Assembly (NCBI GenBank): GCA_021234155.1
Contig: JAJEKV010000136.1
Location: 186,001-250,000, forward strand
DNA length: 64,000 nt
Reading direction: 5' to 3'
Origin: Isoetes taiwanensis
Lineage: Eukaryota; Streptophyta; Lycopodiopsida; Isoetales; Isoetaceae
The notes below the pieces were generated by a model. The model saw only the letters and a program-made list of their open reading frames with translations, did not search any database and was not told where the DNA came from. Numbering within the stretch: the first letter of the stretch is position 1; each line of letters begins with the position of its first letter. The position numbers and the translations under genes are program-made. Below, in pieces: positions 1 through 12,969 of the stretch.

Positions 1-2238
<2,238 letters not shown>

Positions 2239-2826
2239 AACAATTACTCCACTATATTCAAGGCCACCAAGTAGGAGAAATCATTGAAAGGAAAGGGCGA
2301 GAGGTGGCCACCTAGGGAGCCAGAAATGAATAAAATGAAATGTTAATTATAATGTGGTCCCGATCAAGAATGTTATTTTTGTTACATATGATCTCCTAAG
2401 GTAAGGAGAGGTATTCGTATGCAAAAATGTATTTTTGTGATGCTGGCATCTGGGATGCATTTTGAAAACCTAGCTGGCAGTAGAGTCCTGAGATCCGGAT
2501 GGGGTCGGGTTTGGAGGCGGCTGCAGGTGTCGCCAACAGAGGAGAATGCTATTTCGGGGGAGATTATGTGTTGTATCAGGTGTCTATCCGGTTGATCCGG
2601 TTGCATGAGGTGTCGCCAGCACAGGCTTGGTCATTTTCGGGGAGGACGTCCTCTGACTGGTGTTGTCAGATATAAGGTTTGGTTGGGCGGCCAGGGTGGA
2701 GCAATCTGCACAGACCAGAGGTTAGCATCTTGGCCAAATCCTTTGTTTTCATCCTTTGTTTGGTTTGTTTTCATCCTTTGTTCATCATGTCTTCTATGAG
2801 GAGGGCTGCCAGAAAGGCCAAATCCA

Positions 2827-3819
2827 ATGGACGTCTGTCTTCTTGTAACCCAATTGAATCAGAGTTTGCACACTCAAAATTTGGCCCAGAATTCTGCCAT
2901 GCCCTCTCATGCCATTCCTGATGTTGCACAGGGCTGGGATGCAATAGATGCCTCTGTCATATTGGCCTTGTATGGTCAGGACGTGCCCCGCAGCTTCTTT
3001 GATGCCATGTCTTCATTCTACAACAGGAGGTGCATTGCTAGTGCAGTTGCCTTGGAGAGGGGATCCTCTACTGATCACCTCCATATGCAGGCTGTCCTTA
3101 GAGCCCATTATAAGAGTCCTAAGGCCTTGAATGATGATATCAAAAGGGAGTTTAATTGGCCTTCTAAGCCTGCAAGTGTTATCTTAGTATGCAAGGCCCT
3201 CAGGGATAACATATTGCATTGTTTCGAGGGTATGTTAGGGTACTGCATGAAGGATATAGGGAAAGTACATTACTCATGTCACTTGCACAATATATCTGAG
3301 AGTATGATTGAGAAAGGAAAAGATTTGTACTTGAGATGGGGAGCTGGGGACGCGAAGAATCTTTGTGTGTTGGATAATAGAAACCTTCTGAACAAGGTTG
3401 CCCACTTTGTGTTCTACCATGGTGGGCACAGATTGACCCCTAGTTTGACGTTCACAATTTGCAGGATGATGAGAAGCGGAAAATATACTCTAAGCAGCAG
3501 TTGGATAATCCCATCTAATACTGCTCATGTGAACGAACACAGGGTCCGTGTCGCTTGGAGGGTCTTGTTGAATCCCAGTCGTTGTATGTTGTCTGGTGTG
3601 AGAACAATTCTGTTTGGTCTCCCTGTAGGTTATGTGCCCGTTGAACGAAATGGGCCATGCCCCCGCCGATATTGGGATGACTCAATCCCCCCCGATGAGA
3701 TGGACTGCAATTTCCAGGAGATCCATGATCCATCGTTCAGCCCTGATATTGAAATCCCTGACCATGGTGTTGATTATATCCCCATCCACACCGGGGATCA
3801 TATGATGGCAGTTGGCTAA
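2827..3819 (+). CDS. Rep-like HUH (Y1) endonuclease, candidate Replitron transposase
   Basis: A 330-residue intact ORF. An acidic residue (E77 in LERGS) precedes a hydrophobic-HLH-hydrophobic motif (DHLHMQ, H84 and H86), the metal-binding HUH signature of rolling-circle Rep proteins. About 50 residues later comes GYCMKD (Y139, K142), matching the single-tyrosine YxxK nuclease motif of CRESS-type Reps. No helicase domain follows, which argues against a Helitron RepHel protein. Replitrons are described as eukaryotic transposons with a Y1 Rep domain plus a second domain, common in non-seed plants; this fits but is inference. The N-terminus is uncertain: an upstream ATG at 2787 opens a basic stretch (MSSMRRAARKAK) in another frame that overlaps this ORF to 2921, so an intron or frameshift may join them. 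The alternative is an integrated CRESS-virus-like Rep. Confidence 0.62.
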   Translation: MDVCLLVTQLNQSLHTQNLAQNSAMPSHAIPDVAQGWDAIDASVILALYGQDVPRSFFDAMSSFYNRRCIASAVALERGSSTDHLHMQAVLRAHYKSPKALNDDIKREFNWPSKPASVILVCKALRDNILHCFEGMLGYCMKDIGKVHYSCHLHNISESMIEKGKDLYLRWGAGDAKNLCVLDNRNLLNKVAHFVFYHGGHRLTPSLTFTICRMMRSGKYTLSSSWIIPSNTAHVNEHRVRVAWRVLLNPSRCMLSGVRTILFGLPVGYVPVERNGPCPRRYWDDSIPPDEMDCNFQEIHDPSFSPDIEIPDHGVDYIPIHTGDHMMAVG

Positions 3820-3919
3820 CCTGTTGTTTTTGTTGTTGCATGTACAGCTTTATTTCTGTCCGTGTTTTGGTTTGTTTCAGCATGTGTTTGTATTGGTAAC
3901 AAGTTGTTGCAGGATAGGG

Positions 3920-4330
3920 ATGGAGACCGATGGCAATCCTCCTGGGGAGACCAGTCATCCTGCTGTGACCATAGATCCATCTTTCATAAGCACTGTAATT
4001 AAGGATTCCCATCCAAATCCCGAGGTTTATGCTCATGAGGGGGAGCAGATGTTTACTGCGGAGGAATTTTTGACCAGTATCATCCAGGTTGGAACGGAGG
4101 CTCATCGAATAGCTGCCTCCCTCAGGATCCTGAGGAGGCAACTGACTAGCTTTTATGTGGCGATCGATTCCGCGATGTCCAGTGTGGCCTGGGAGCAGCT
4201 TGGTGCCCCGCTATCTGAACTGCAGGCTTTGATGTCTCACATGAGCTTGGCCAGATGCCTGTTGACGCAGGAAATCCGGCAGCTTGATGTTGTGATCAGG
4301 GGGGCTACATCTGGACAACCCAGGAACTAG
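3920..4330 (+). CDS. Helical companion ORF downstream of the HUH gene
   Basis: A 136-residue frame from the ATG at 3920, starting 100 bp after the stop of the HUH ORF and on the same strand. The last ~90 residues have spaced Leu, Ile and Ala with Arg and Gln, predicting long helices that could oligomerise. The gap between the ORFs contains two pyrimidine-rich AG acceptor-like sites (near 3847 and 3912), so this may be a spliced 3' exon of the same transcript rather than a separate gene. No family is recognised. A second, possibly oligomerising domain is described for Replitron transposases; assigning that role here is inference. Confidence 0.4.
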   Translation: METDGNPPGETSHPAVTIDPSFISTVIKDSHPNPEVYAHEGEQMFTAEEFLTSIIQVGTEAHRIAASLRILRRQLTSFYVAIDSAMSSVAWEQLGAPLSELQALMSHMSLARCLLTQEIRQLDVVIRGATSGQPRN

Positions 4331-4521
4331 GCATTGTTCTTTCTATTGTGTTTGCAGTGTTTTTGTTTATGCAGTTCGATATGCGTGGCCCCAGGCCACA
4401 TGTACATTCTCTGAGCCTATGAATATGTGGTCCTGTTGCTTCATGCTATGTCTTGTACATGCTTTGCGCTTTCCATTTGGTTACTAACATTTGCAGGGTT
4501 GAAGAGCGCTTTGGCCCCTGG

Positions 4522-4560
4522 GCATAAGGGAGACCCCCTGCACCGGGATCTCCCTTATGC
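4522..4560. repeat. Perfect 12-bp hairpin with 15-nt loop
   Basis: GCATAAGGGAGA at 4522-4533 is exactly complementary to 4549-4560. It lies 190 bp past the companion ORF, in the putative 3' region of the HUH element, where single-strand-acting HUH nucleases often need hairpins. A function is inferred, not shown. Confidence 0.7.
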
Positions 4561-4865
4561 TCGGATGAGAATTGGCATTGCGTTGGGGTTCAATTCCCCA
4601 AGCCCACTAACGAATCGTGTTTGTTGGTTTCCAGGAAACAAAGAAAGAGCCATTTATAGGATCATCGAATGCATGCCATTGACAACTGGATCTTGGAGTC
4701 AGAAAGAGCCATTTATAGGATCATCGAATGCATGCCATTGACAACTGGATCTTGGAGTCGTAGTCAATGGCATGTGTTCGATGGCTCCCATGCATGGGCC
4801 GAACGTGGAACTCAGGTAAGGCATGGGCATTGGATATCTGGGGTTCGATTCCCCAGGCTCTACTT
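4553..4865 (+). other. Two tRNA-like modules with T-arm (B-box) hairpins
   Basis: Two short modules share GGCATTG followed by a T-arm-like hairpin: GGGGTTCAATTCCCC near 4587-4601 and GGGGTTCGATTCCCC near 4839-4853. Both have a 7-nt TTCRATT loop as in tRNA. The second is preceded by a D-arm-like TGGAACTCAGG at about 4806 and can pair GGGCC with GGCTC as a partial acceptor stem. Neither has room for a normal anticodon arm, so they are not functional tRNA genes. They are more likely tRNA-derived repeat parts or terminal structures of the HUH element. Confidence 0.5.
4642..4759. repeat. 59-bp direct tandem duplication
   Basis: Two identical 59-bp units, 4642-4700 and 4701-4759. Part of each unit (TCATCGAATGCATGCCATTGAC) reappears inverted just downstream at about 4762-4785, so the second unit can form an imperfect hairpin with that copy. 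The block lies between the two tRNA-like modules. Confidence 0.9.
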
Positions 4866-5900
4866 ATTGTTTTCCTACTGTACTATATTGCATTGTTCTT
4901 TTCCTACTGTACTGTATTGCATTGAAAATACCCTTTTATGTAATGGTCTTTGCCTTAATAATGTCCCTCTCATGGCCGGGTCAACAGGGGCAAGTTTGAT
5001 TTGCAAAAGACTCAGTTTGTACGCTCAGGATTTAAGGGGAGGGAATATGCTCCCACATGTGCTGCAATCCAATGGACAAAAAGCCAGAGAGAAAAAAGAG
5101 CATTCTTAGGAGGGAAGGAGGGAGCAAGTATGTTGGCCCTAGTAGGGCCCATGGCACCAGAGAATGCCTGGCCTTTGAAGCGCCCTTTTCTTCAAACATG
5201 CCTGTAAATCATGCACTTGCACTTCCACTTCCATACCTCACTTAAACTTCCATGTAACATAGAACCCTGTTTTTGGCCTTGCAATATTCAATATCTCATC
5301 TGTTGGAAATATGCAATCTGCTGATATATACTGTTGAATTTGGTAGATCCATGGAAGCCCTGCAATATTAGACTCTGATTGCTGATCTAGAGTTACAATT
5401 TCAGGATTTTTTGGACTTGGAATGAATTAACAAGTCTGTAGAACAAACATTACTTAGCATCTGATGGATGTAAATACTATCAGAACACAAGAATCATATA
5501 GTAATCAATTAAGAACACTTTACTGCAAAAAACAGTGTAATTCCATCCATTCATAAAATTAGAAGATGATAAAATATGGTTCTGAAGTATGGGCTTCTAG
5601 TCCCTCCGTTAAGCTTTGAACAAGAGAGGAAAAGCTGCAAAAGAAAATTCTTTTGAAGCCGAACTTAGTATAAAGATGCAAGCCTCCTATGAAATGATGC
5701 TTGTAAAGACCCATCTACTCCCCTGGAAGGGGAAGCTATACTACAATTTGCTGCAAACATTGCCAAACAGAAAGCAATGTCATTATGAATCGTTTTAGGT
5801 TAATTTGTCATTGTTCAGCCTTGCATTGTCGCAACAATTATGTAGCTTGTACAAAAGAAATGGATATACTAATCCCAATTACCTTACATGTACTACATCC
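4866..5900. other. Spacer with a short tandem repeat
   Basis: An imperfect ~29-bp tandem pair (TTTCCTACTGTACT core) lies at about 4871-4926. The rest has no recognisable coding content and leads into the 3' end of lpxD, which reads towards it. Confidence 0.4.
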
Positions 5901-8761
5901 CTATTGTTCCTGAACAGAATTAGGGCACATTCTTCCAAGCTTGCGCATGGCCACCTTAGATCTGCGCCATTCATGTACAGGTACCTATTAAAATAGATAC
6001 ATGTCAGGACTGACAGAATGGATACTGGTGTTTGTTAACGAAACTGCGGATTAAAATACCGCTGGAAACCCCGCATAGTCACCAGAAATTAAAATGTCAG
6101 TCGTCACTCCGCTTTTGGCTGCCACGCGTACCTGCCGGCATATGCAAAATGAAGTATACATTCCTCAGAAAAGTGGGTAGGACACTGCTATATATGGAGC
6201 TCTGGTTGTTACGATTAATCGCAACACTGGTATAACCTACTTTTGAAACTATGGTTGTGTGATCCTTTACTCCAGCCTTGCCCCCTAAAACAACATAGTC
6301 ACCAAGCCTGCAAAAGAATAATCATTGATTCACTAATCTTTTTTCACCATCTACAGTAATCTTCTACTATTTTCTTACGTGCACGATCCTCCTAGGCCAA
6401 CCTGCCCACACAGCATGCATGAATGCCCAATAATGACATTGTGGCCAATCTGCAATCATGATCGCAGGGTATTTGAAAAAGACACTTGCCACTTTATATT
6501 CTCAGCATGAATACCTGGACCAAGTTGTCAATTTTTGTATGGTTTCCAATTACAGTATCTCGCCAGCTGTGAAAGACATCATTCTATTAGCTACAAACAA
6601 GAGGAGAAAATTAACATACAACTGGAGGCGGAAAAGCATGGGTAGGACAGGGTAAGAAAATGAAGCAGATACCTGCCCCTATCAATGCAAGAATTTGCCC
6701 CAATTTCAACGTAGTCTCCGACTCGAACAAACAACTCCTGCTGTATCTTATGAATGTTAGAAGGCTAAGCATTCTCTAATTATGGAAACACACAATATTT
6801 GATTGTTTTGCCTGGGGCTTCTTCAACACTTGACCCGACCCATCTACTGTAAATCCAAACCCTGCCATTTGCAAATAAACATAGTTGTTAGATCTGTTAG
6901 AAAACTTTATATGATGTTCATACAGGAATACCATCTTGTCCGATGCAAACTCCACTATGTATGGTGCAGAAATCTCCTAAAGTGCAGTTTTGTAAGACAA
7001 CATTATAGCTGCATAATTCGAGTCAAAACAAACACAAAGTTATGGAATAATAGCGCAAAAATAACAACTCTCTAAATGCATTATACAACCTCAACTACAG
7101 TTTATGTTAGAATAATGAATACTGTATATCTTTAACCAAACAAGGAGCAGGCCCCAAAAAGCAGTCCGGTACTATTCAACCCCTATCCACCACTTAATCT
7201 AGTCAATAAAGGAAATAAACTAGGCACTAACTTAAGGACACGGTATGGGGCTGAAATAAAAGAAACAAACTTAGAAATGCACTTATACATATTCTCAATA
7301 CCCTCATAATGCATAATTTGAAGTTCTTCAACACTCAGTAATATATCACTTGCTTTAAATTTCCAACAGGATATGTATTACAATGTCTTATAGGCACCTA
7401 TGTTATTTCATCTGGGTGCTAAAGCCTTTATACGTAGTTGTTCTACTGAAGTAATTAATTTATATCAACCTTAGAAAAATATTAATTTAGCTTAAAAGCC
7501 AGCTCCTGCTTCCCTACATAAGGACTAAAAGCGCAAACCTTATTTTGTTTGAAGACCCGATAATGACATTGGGACCCACAATAGATCCTGAGCCTATGCA
7601 AGTTGAAGGTCCTATAGCAGCTGCAGCATATACTACTGCGCCCACCTCAACAATAACAGTAGAATGTACATCTGCTGATTTGTGAACTATGCCTCCGCCT
7701 CTCTCCCATTTCTTGAGCTCTCCCCAGCTTTCCGGTCCACTAGATTCAGCTGCATATTGAGCAACTAACAGACTTAATTTTCCAAAATAGTGGTAACCAA
7801 GTGGAATGTGGAGAGTTTAATCATTATAGAGTGTAACAACATATTATGCAGGACACTATTAAAGACAATACATATCAAGGGACATAAAAGGGCTTTTCTT
7901 TATCAGCAGAGGACCTTAAAAGTTACTGCTGCTGATTCAGTCTGAGAAAATAAATGTGGATGAACATCTGAAAGTTCTGAGATCAAAAATCAAAACAAGT
8001 GTCTTATGTATCATCTAGGTTCTGTTGAAAATATCGGCCAATCTATAAAAATCTCATTTGCCACACAACATCTAAAGGGTATGTTTTGGTGAACCAATAT
8101 TTTATAAGCGCACCATATTTGTATGAACTTGCCATTTTCTAATTTTACCTCATAATGTCACAAAGGATGAGGAAAGCCAACGATGATTTGTTCTCCTAGT
8201 TCTACGTCAGAAAGTCGAAACAGGCTGCAAGTGGTTAAACACTCCTTCCAAAGTGTCTCCAGTTAATATGACCGTTTAGAAAGGCTTGTTTGGTTAATGA
8301 CACTTTCATCATATCATAGGGAAAGCAGCCTTTATGGCAACAAGTACAGAACCAAAATATAATCTCACCACGTATTGAAACGCTAGTTTTGATGCTCGCA
8401 CAAGATAAACGAAGATATTTGCCGGAACAATGCGAAATGCGAGGAAGTGTGCAGTAGAAGGCGCTGGAACAAAATTTTGGAAACAAATGTCCCGCTGCTG
8501 CAAGACGGCACATTTTATGATCGTAGAAAACAGGTGCTGTCGCAGTAAGGGTTGCCCTCATGAATGGGGTCTCAACACAACTTTATATCTGAATTGAATG
8601 AAAAAGTGCTTAGAAGCAATATTCCAATTTTCAAATTTAAGAATCCAAAGGGACAAAGCTACTTGCCAGAAGAACCATAATTTACTTCCATAGCACAATC
8701 GTTATCAAATAGTCTGGAAGTAGATGTTTCTTGACAGCCATCCTCCAATATCACGTTTAAA
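5901..8761 (-). CDS. lpxD: UDP-3-O-acylglucosamine N-acyltransferase (LpxD), 5' end not found
   Basis: LpxD transfers the N-linked acyl chain in lipid A-type synthesis; plant homologues are mitochondrial. Ten exons can be placed: 8761-8667, 7749-7539, 7008-6932, 6861-6812, 6743-6673, 6566-6515, 6449-6379, 6307-6241, 6131-6060 and 5984-5901. All phases agree, giving 282 residues to a TAG stop. Family hallmarks are GQDGFGF, EIGANSCIDRGSWRDTVIG, KIDNLVQIGHNVIIG (with the catalytic His), GDYVVLGGKAG, AAKSGVT and GDYAGFPAVPVHEWRR at the C-terminus, on left-handed beta-helix hexapeptide repeats. Two introns appear to use GC donors (8666 and 6811). Most 3' introns are only 65-110 bp. The transit peptide and first exon are not located; a possible tiny exon ends at 8849 before a strong GTGAGT donor. 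Confidence 0.9.
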
Positions 8762-8975
8762 CTGCAAGAAAGATGGCCATGATTTGTATGGAGAAGAAAG
8801 TGTACCAGGATGAACATGATCAAATAATAAATGATTGGTATAACTCACCTAACAATGTCTCCATATAAAGCGATCTCTCATCATGAAATATTATATTACA
8901 TAAGAATTGGGCATATACGTTAATCACATGAATGCACAGCCATTTGGGGAGATGGGGAAACAGCACATTGCTGGT

Positions 8976-9690
8976 TTACAATGCTACAGCAACCTTGCCA
9001 GTGGCACTTATATGATATAATTCATTAAGATATAGAAGCACATCCGGCCTGCCAAGCAGCATGATTATAATGTACTCTGGATTGATTCTAAGGAAGTCCT
9101 CAAAATGCATCTTATTCACAAGTTGATCTCTGGTGGTATTTAGAGATTCCCAAAATCTTTTTATATGTACAGGGAAACAGCTCTCCAAAGACATGTTCAA
9201 CATTATCCTTCTTAACATATCCATCATCATTGCAGTCAAATAGCTTAAAAATCACTTCGATTGCTTCACCAAATCTCTGATGCTTTGTTATAAAGAAAAT
9301 CCCGAGTGCATACTGATGAGAATTGATGTATCCTCTGCTCGGCTGATTAAAATATGAACACATATCATGGATCAAAGGACAATCTGGCAAATTCAATGAG
9401 GATATGAAATCCTCCAAATATAAGACTGCCATTCTAGAAACACACAATGAGTTGAATTTTTAAAAGTGGGCTTTGATTTCTTTAGATTCAATCCTAACAG
9501 TTTCTTAGACCTTCCAAATTCCAAACACGCAGTCTCTAGCATTGAGTTTCTGTGCACAGGATCCACAAAGGTCACATGATTGCCGACCAAAATGTGAGCT
9601 TCCTCCTTTGGGGCACCCTTCTCCTTGATTCTAATCCACTGAAACCCACATGCAGACAACAGCAACCTTGCAAAACTCTGACAGGGCATA
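8976..9690 (-). pseudogene. LPEAT2/LPCAT-like acyltransferase pseudogene
   Basis: The minus strand at 9689-9540 encodes GFQWIRIKEKGAPKEEAHILVGNHVTFVDP, with the HX4D acyltransferase motif (NHVTFVD) of lysophospholipid acyltransferases. Further along, other frames give LEDFISSLNLPDCPL (about 9410), an EF-hand-like DCNDDGYVKKDN (about 9235) and FEDFLRINPEYI (about 9090), all in the order of plant LPEAT2, whose C-terminal half carries EF hands. The frame changes at about 9440 and 9170 and much of the catalytic domain is missing. No introns separate the pieces, suggesting a processed or badly deleted copy. It lies just upstream of lpxD on the same strand. Confidence 0.7.
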
Positions 9691-9699
9691 GCAATTTTT

Positions 9700-10090
9700 G
9701 TCTCTACAAAGGAAACGGTTTTTCTAAAACATCTTTGTCTCCGAGAAGGGCTTTGAGAACAGAACCCCTAACAAAAGAAAACAGAACTCATAGAATGAAC
9801 CTGACAATACATACCGGAAGCATGCATCTGGTCTTACATACCTCGTAGATGCCATAGTTGAAAAGGGGGGGCTGCCCAAGAGGAAAAGTGCACGAACCCT
9901 GCTGTAATAGGAAGACAACTCCCACTGAGTGCGACGGGACGGGATAGACTTTGACGAAGCCTTTCTATGCCAATTTATTTCTACTAGAAATTTATTGCGG
10001 CAAAAGGCCAATTTATTTCTACAAGAAACTTATCACGGCGGCCGATAGGCCGCCGCGAACGTTTCTCTTCACCAACTTATCTATACGTGC
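9700..10090. other. Spacer between pseudogene and tRNA-like repeat
   Basis: Contains a local duplication of an AATTTATTTCTAC-type motif at about 9968-10025 and a GC-rich palindromic patch (GCGGCCGATAGGCCGC) near 10037. No supported gene. Confidence 0.35.
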
Positions 10091-10178
10091 TAGAACATGC
10101 AGGATTTGAACCTGCACTTTTCTTTTTTTGCCCTATGTCCAGTGCCCGCACGATAGAAGGATGCTGATTATAACCTGC
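10091..10178 (-). repeat. tRNA-derived SINE-like sequence, copy 1
   Basis: The minus strand has a B-box-like GGTTCAAATCC (10112-10102) in a T-arm hairpin (TGCAGG/CCTGCA) and an A-box-like TAATCAGCATCC (10170-10159). The sequence downstream of the tRNA-like head, left to about 10012, resembles the second copy at 12.6 kb. A normal anticodon arm cannot be folded, so this is a repeat rather than a tRNA gene. Confidence 0.5.
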
Positions 10179-10882
10179 ACGCCGCGAACATTTCTTTGGC
10201 TCCAAACCTGTGGGGTTGCACCCACTATTAATGTCAATGTGTAATGCGTTGGAACCATAACTTGTTCATCTTGTGGATAAAAAAAAAAAAAAAAATGCAA
10301 TTAAGGTGAGGATTTTGTTTAAGTTGTGAGTACGGGAACTCCCTTTTTATATAGATTGCATTTAATGAAGAGCTCATTTCCATTCACTAATATATTTTAA
10401 ATAAAGGTTAATATACTCCTAACCTACAGTTAATTCTACATGCAATCCGCAATGAACATTTGGCAATCGAGATCCCTCCTAACCACCTTGAGTGTTATTA
10501 TCAGAGTTGAATGAATGAGAAGAAGGGGACAGACGTATGGCGGATTAAGGCGTTGGGTTGTGAATCTACCATGCGTGTCTCAAAGAGCTCAACCTTACGA
10601 AAGTATGAAATCAAGGGAAAGCAAAGTGGACACCAAGCAACAATAATGCCAAAAAGGATTAGGGCTGGAATGGCGGGTAGCGGTAGCGTCGAGAAGAAAG
10701 CCCAACTTCTAGTATTGATACAAAACCTCGTTCCCTAGATTACATGTTAAGGAGCGGCAAAATCCGAGCTCGGCTATGGCGATCACGGAAAACCCGTTCT
10801 AGCAACGTAAGCTTTACATCTCTGTAAACCCTCGACGTTTGTTTTAAAAGAATAGGAGTTTTGTCTAGGATGTGGGTTTTCT
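10179..10882. other. No supported gene
   Basis: AT-rich, with an A-run at about 10279-10295. A 75-residue frame at 10511-10738 has no recognisable similarity. Confidence 0.35.
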
Positions 10883-11326
10883 TTGCGTAGAAACAAAGTA
10901 CCCATCAAGTTGATTCATTTTTGTTCTTGGTATAGGCCTGCAAGCTATGCGGGGGAAAAAGAGTTTCGAATTCACGAAGATTTGTTTGATTCAGGCCGTC
11001 CGAGCGCGCATTCTTTATGGAATCTCTCTTTCAAGCGTTTTCTACAGGGACCCAAAGACCCAAATCAAGAAACGGCCCAACAAATCCCTCGTGATTTTGT
11101 GGCAAGCCTTTTAAGAAATTACACAAGAAATGGCTCCAAATCTGCGGTTCTAGCTTTTACAACTACTGTGCCTTTTGCGGGATCCGGATTTCCCCAAGCC
11201 TATGGGAATTTGCCCAAATTCAAGACAACCGAAGCCAAAAAGGCGAAAGATCCACCGAGAATTGGCGTAGCTCTAGCAAAGGAGATTTGCCAAAGGGCAA
11301 AGAATTGGGTGGTCCGAACCATGTGA
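10883..11326 (+). CDS. Unrecognised ORF, probably a decayed fragment
   Basis: A 147-residue frame with no domain I recognise. The sequence after its stop stays partly open in other frames to about 11480 and again near 11820-11960 (a segment reading DPRPWWAKKMEEF), which would fit an old coding sequence broken by frameshifts. It lies between two copies of a tRNA-like repeat (10.1 and 12.7 kb). It may be a retroelement remnant or a dead host gene. Confidence 0.25.
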   Translation: MRRNKVPIKLIHFCSWYRPASYAGEKEFRIHEDLFDSGRPSAHSLWNLSFKRFLQGPKDPNQETAQQIPRDFVASLLRNYTRNGSKSAVLAFTTTVPFAGSGFPQAYGNLPKFKTTEAKKAKDPPRIGVALAKEICQRAKNWVVRTM

Positions 11327-11544
11327 ATGAAATTTGGGAAATGAGCTCGATTTTGCCCCCATTGGGGCTGCCAACACAATGGAGTTGATCTTGTTGGCCC
11401 AACTGGGAACCCCTTTAGCGGTGATAGAGGCAGGAGTTACATTCACGGATTTGAGCCCGATGGATACGGCAATTTGGTAGAGGTAATACGGCTCTTCTAC
11501 CTTTTTTGCACTATTTCATTGCTTTATTAAATTAATTTGCCCTC

Positions 11545-11760
11545 TTTGCTAAGAACATGATCCAAATTTCTTACGTTTCAAGCACATATTTCAATTACCC
11601 GGGGCTAGCTAAGTATTCTTAATTGAATTCGGAATTCACAAAGAGCCATACATGAAACAAAGGAAGTTCCATGTTTGCTAAGAACATGATCCAAATTTCT
11701 TACATTTCAAGCCCGTATTTCAATTGCGCAGGCACAAAAAGAGCCATACATGAAACAAAA
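11545..11760. repeat. Local direct duplication
   Basis: A ~54-bp segment starting CTTTGCTAAGAACATGATCC at about 11541 recurs at about 11670 with few differences. A second motif (AAAGAGCCATACATGAAACA) occurs at about 11640 and 11738, so a ~100-130 bp block is duplicated imperfectly. Confidence 0.7.
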
Positions 11761-11979
11761 GTGAAGTTGATTGAATTTTGAAAGAGCTAGGTGTCGATTC
11801 ATATTTGCAACTTCAAGCGGGGGTAATGAGAACCCACATCGCCCATGATGCGGACCCTCGACCATGGTGGGCCAAGAAGATGGAGGAATTCAGTATTTTC
11901 GGACTCAAAGATAGATGTTTGAGCTTCAAGGACGGTCGATTTCCGGCCGGTCAGTAAATGTGTTTGTAAAGGTAGTCTT

Positions 11980-12666
11980 ACCCCACCAGATTGTAAAACT
12001 TGTCCTTCAATCCCTTCCGGTGGCAATGTCACTTGGCAAGCTCATTGCTCCATTGAGAACCCATCCTCCTGTTTTGGTTGAGCGTGGAATGGAGGTTTCT
12101 ATACCCAATGGATTCGTAGCTTTTCCTTGTTCTCTGTCATTTTTATCATAGTGCACTTAGTTAGGACAGAGCATATGGCGATGCCTACTCCAGGAGATTT
12201 CGATGAATCCTTGGGTAAGCAGCCGATTCCAACATCTATCTGGTTTAACCTGATCGCGCCTTAGATAAGCATCGGATTTGTACATCTATTAAGCAGATGG
12301 CGATTCAGATCCAGTAGTCTCACTGATAGTGCCCCAAGATCGGGCGGCAAGGCGCGGCTTGCCATAGCTGGAGCTCGCAACCCCTGTTCCAAAAATGCCC
12401 GGATTGCTTGCATAGCAAGAAACAGGGGACGGAGTTTTTGTAAATTTATTAGGTTTCAATATTTAATGCATACACGTGTCATTACCATAAGACTTCAAAC
12501 AAAATTTGATACGTGTCAGTACCATAGGACTTCAAACAAAATAACATCAAACAAAATAACATCAAACAAAAAATGAGACTGACTTATATATGAGTTGACA
12601 AGAAATTTATTTGCGACGACCAAGGCCGCTGCAAATATTTCTCTTCATCGTCTTGTTTATATGTTT
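11980..12666. other. No supported gene
   Basis: Mixed sequence with small direct repeats (AACATCAAACAAAATAACATC near 12540) and the non-tRNA part of SINE-like copy 2 from about 12597. Confidence 0.35.
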
Positions 12667-12752
12667 TAGAACATGCGTGATTGGAACCTGCATTTCCTCG
12701 CTTCATATTCTATTGTCTGCTGAATAGAAAGATACTGACTATGACGACTATA
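12667..12752 (-). repeat. tRNA-derived SINE-like sequence, copy 2
   Basis: Same order as copy 1: minus-strand B-box-like GGTTCCAATCA (12688-12678), A-box-like TAGTCAGTATC (12741-12731), then a related downstream body to about 12597. The shared body, not just the tRNA head, marks the two as one repeat family. Confidence 0.5.
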
Positions 12753-12969
12753 AGATTCCCCACTCTGAAGTTATATTTTTATTAAGAAAGTGTCTTGGTG
12801 GATAGATATAGAAGGTGACATTAGATTTAGTAATAGGGGAGTTTTATTAATAGCTTGTGAAATTAAATCATGTAAGATACTTTTTTATGCCTCTAATCTA
12901 GTGACTTAACATCTCTTTAGAAAGTAGAACTAGCCTAGGTATATTAACACATCAAAGGTGATACGAATA

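Noticed and set aside
4530-4865. Functional tRNA genes
   Set aside because: T-arm and D-arm-like parts exist, but spacing leaves no room for a normal anticodon arm and acceptor pairing is incomplete.
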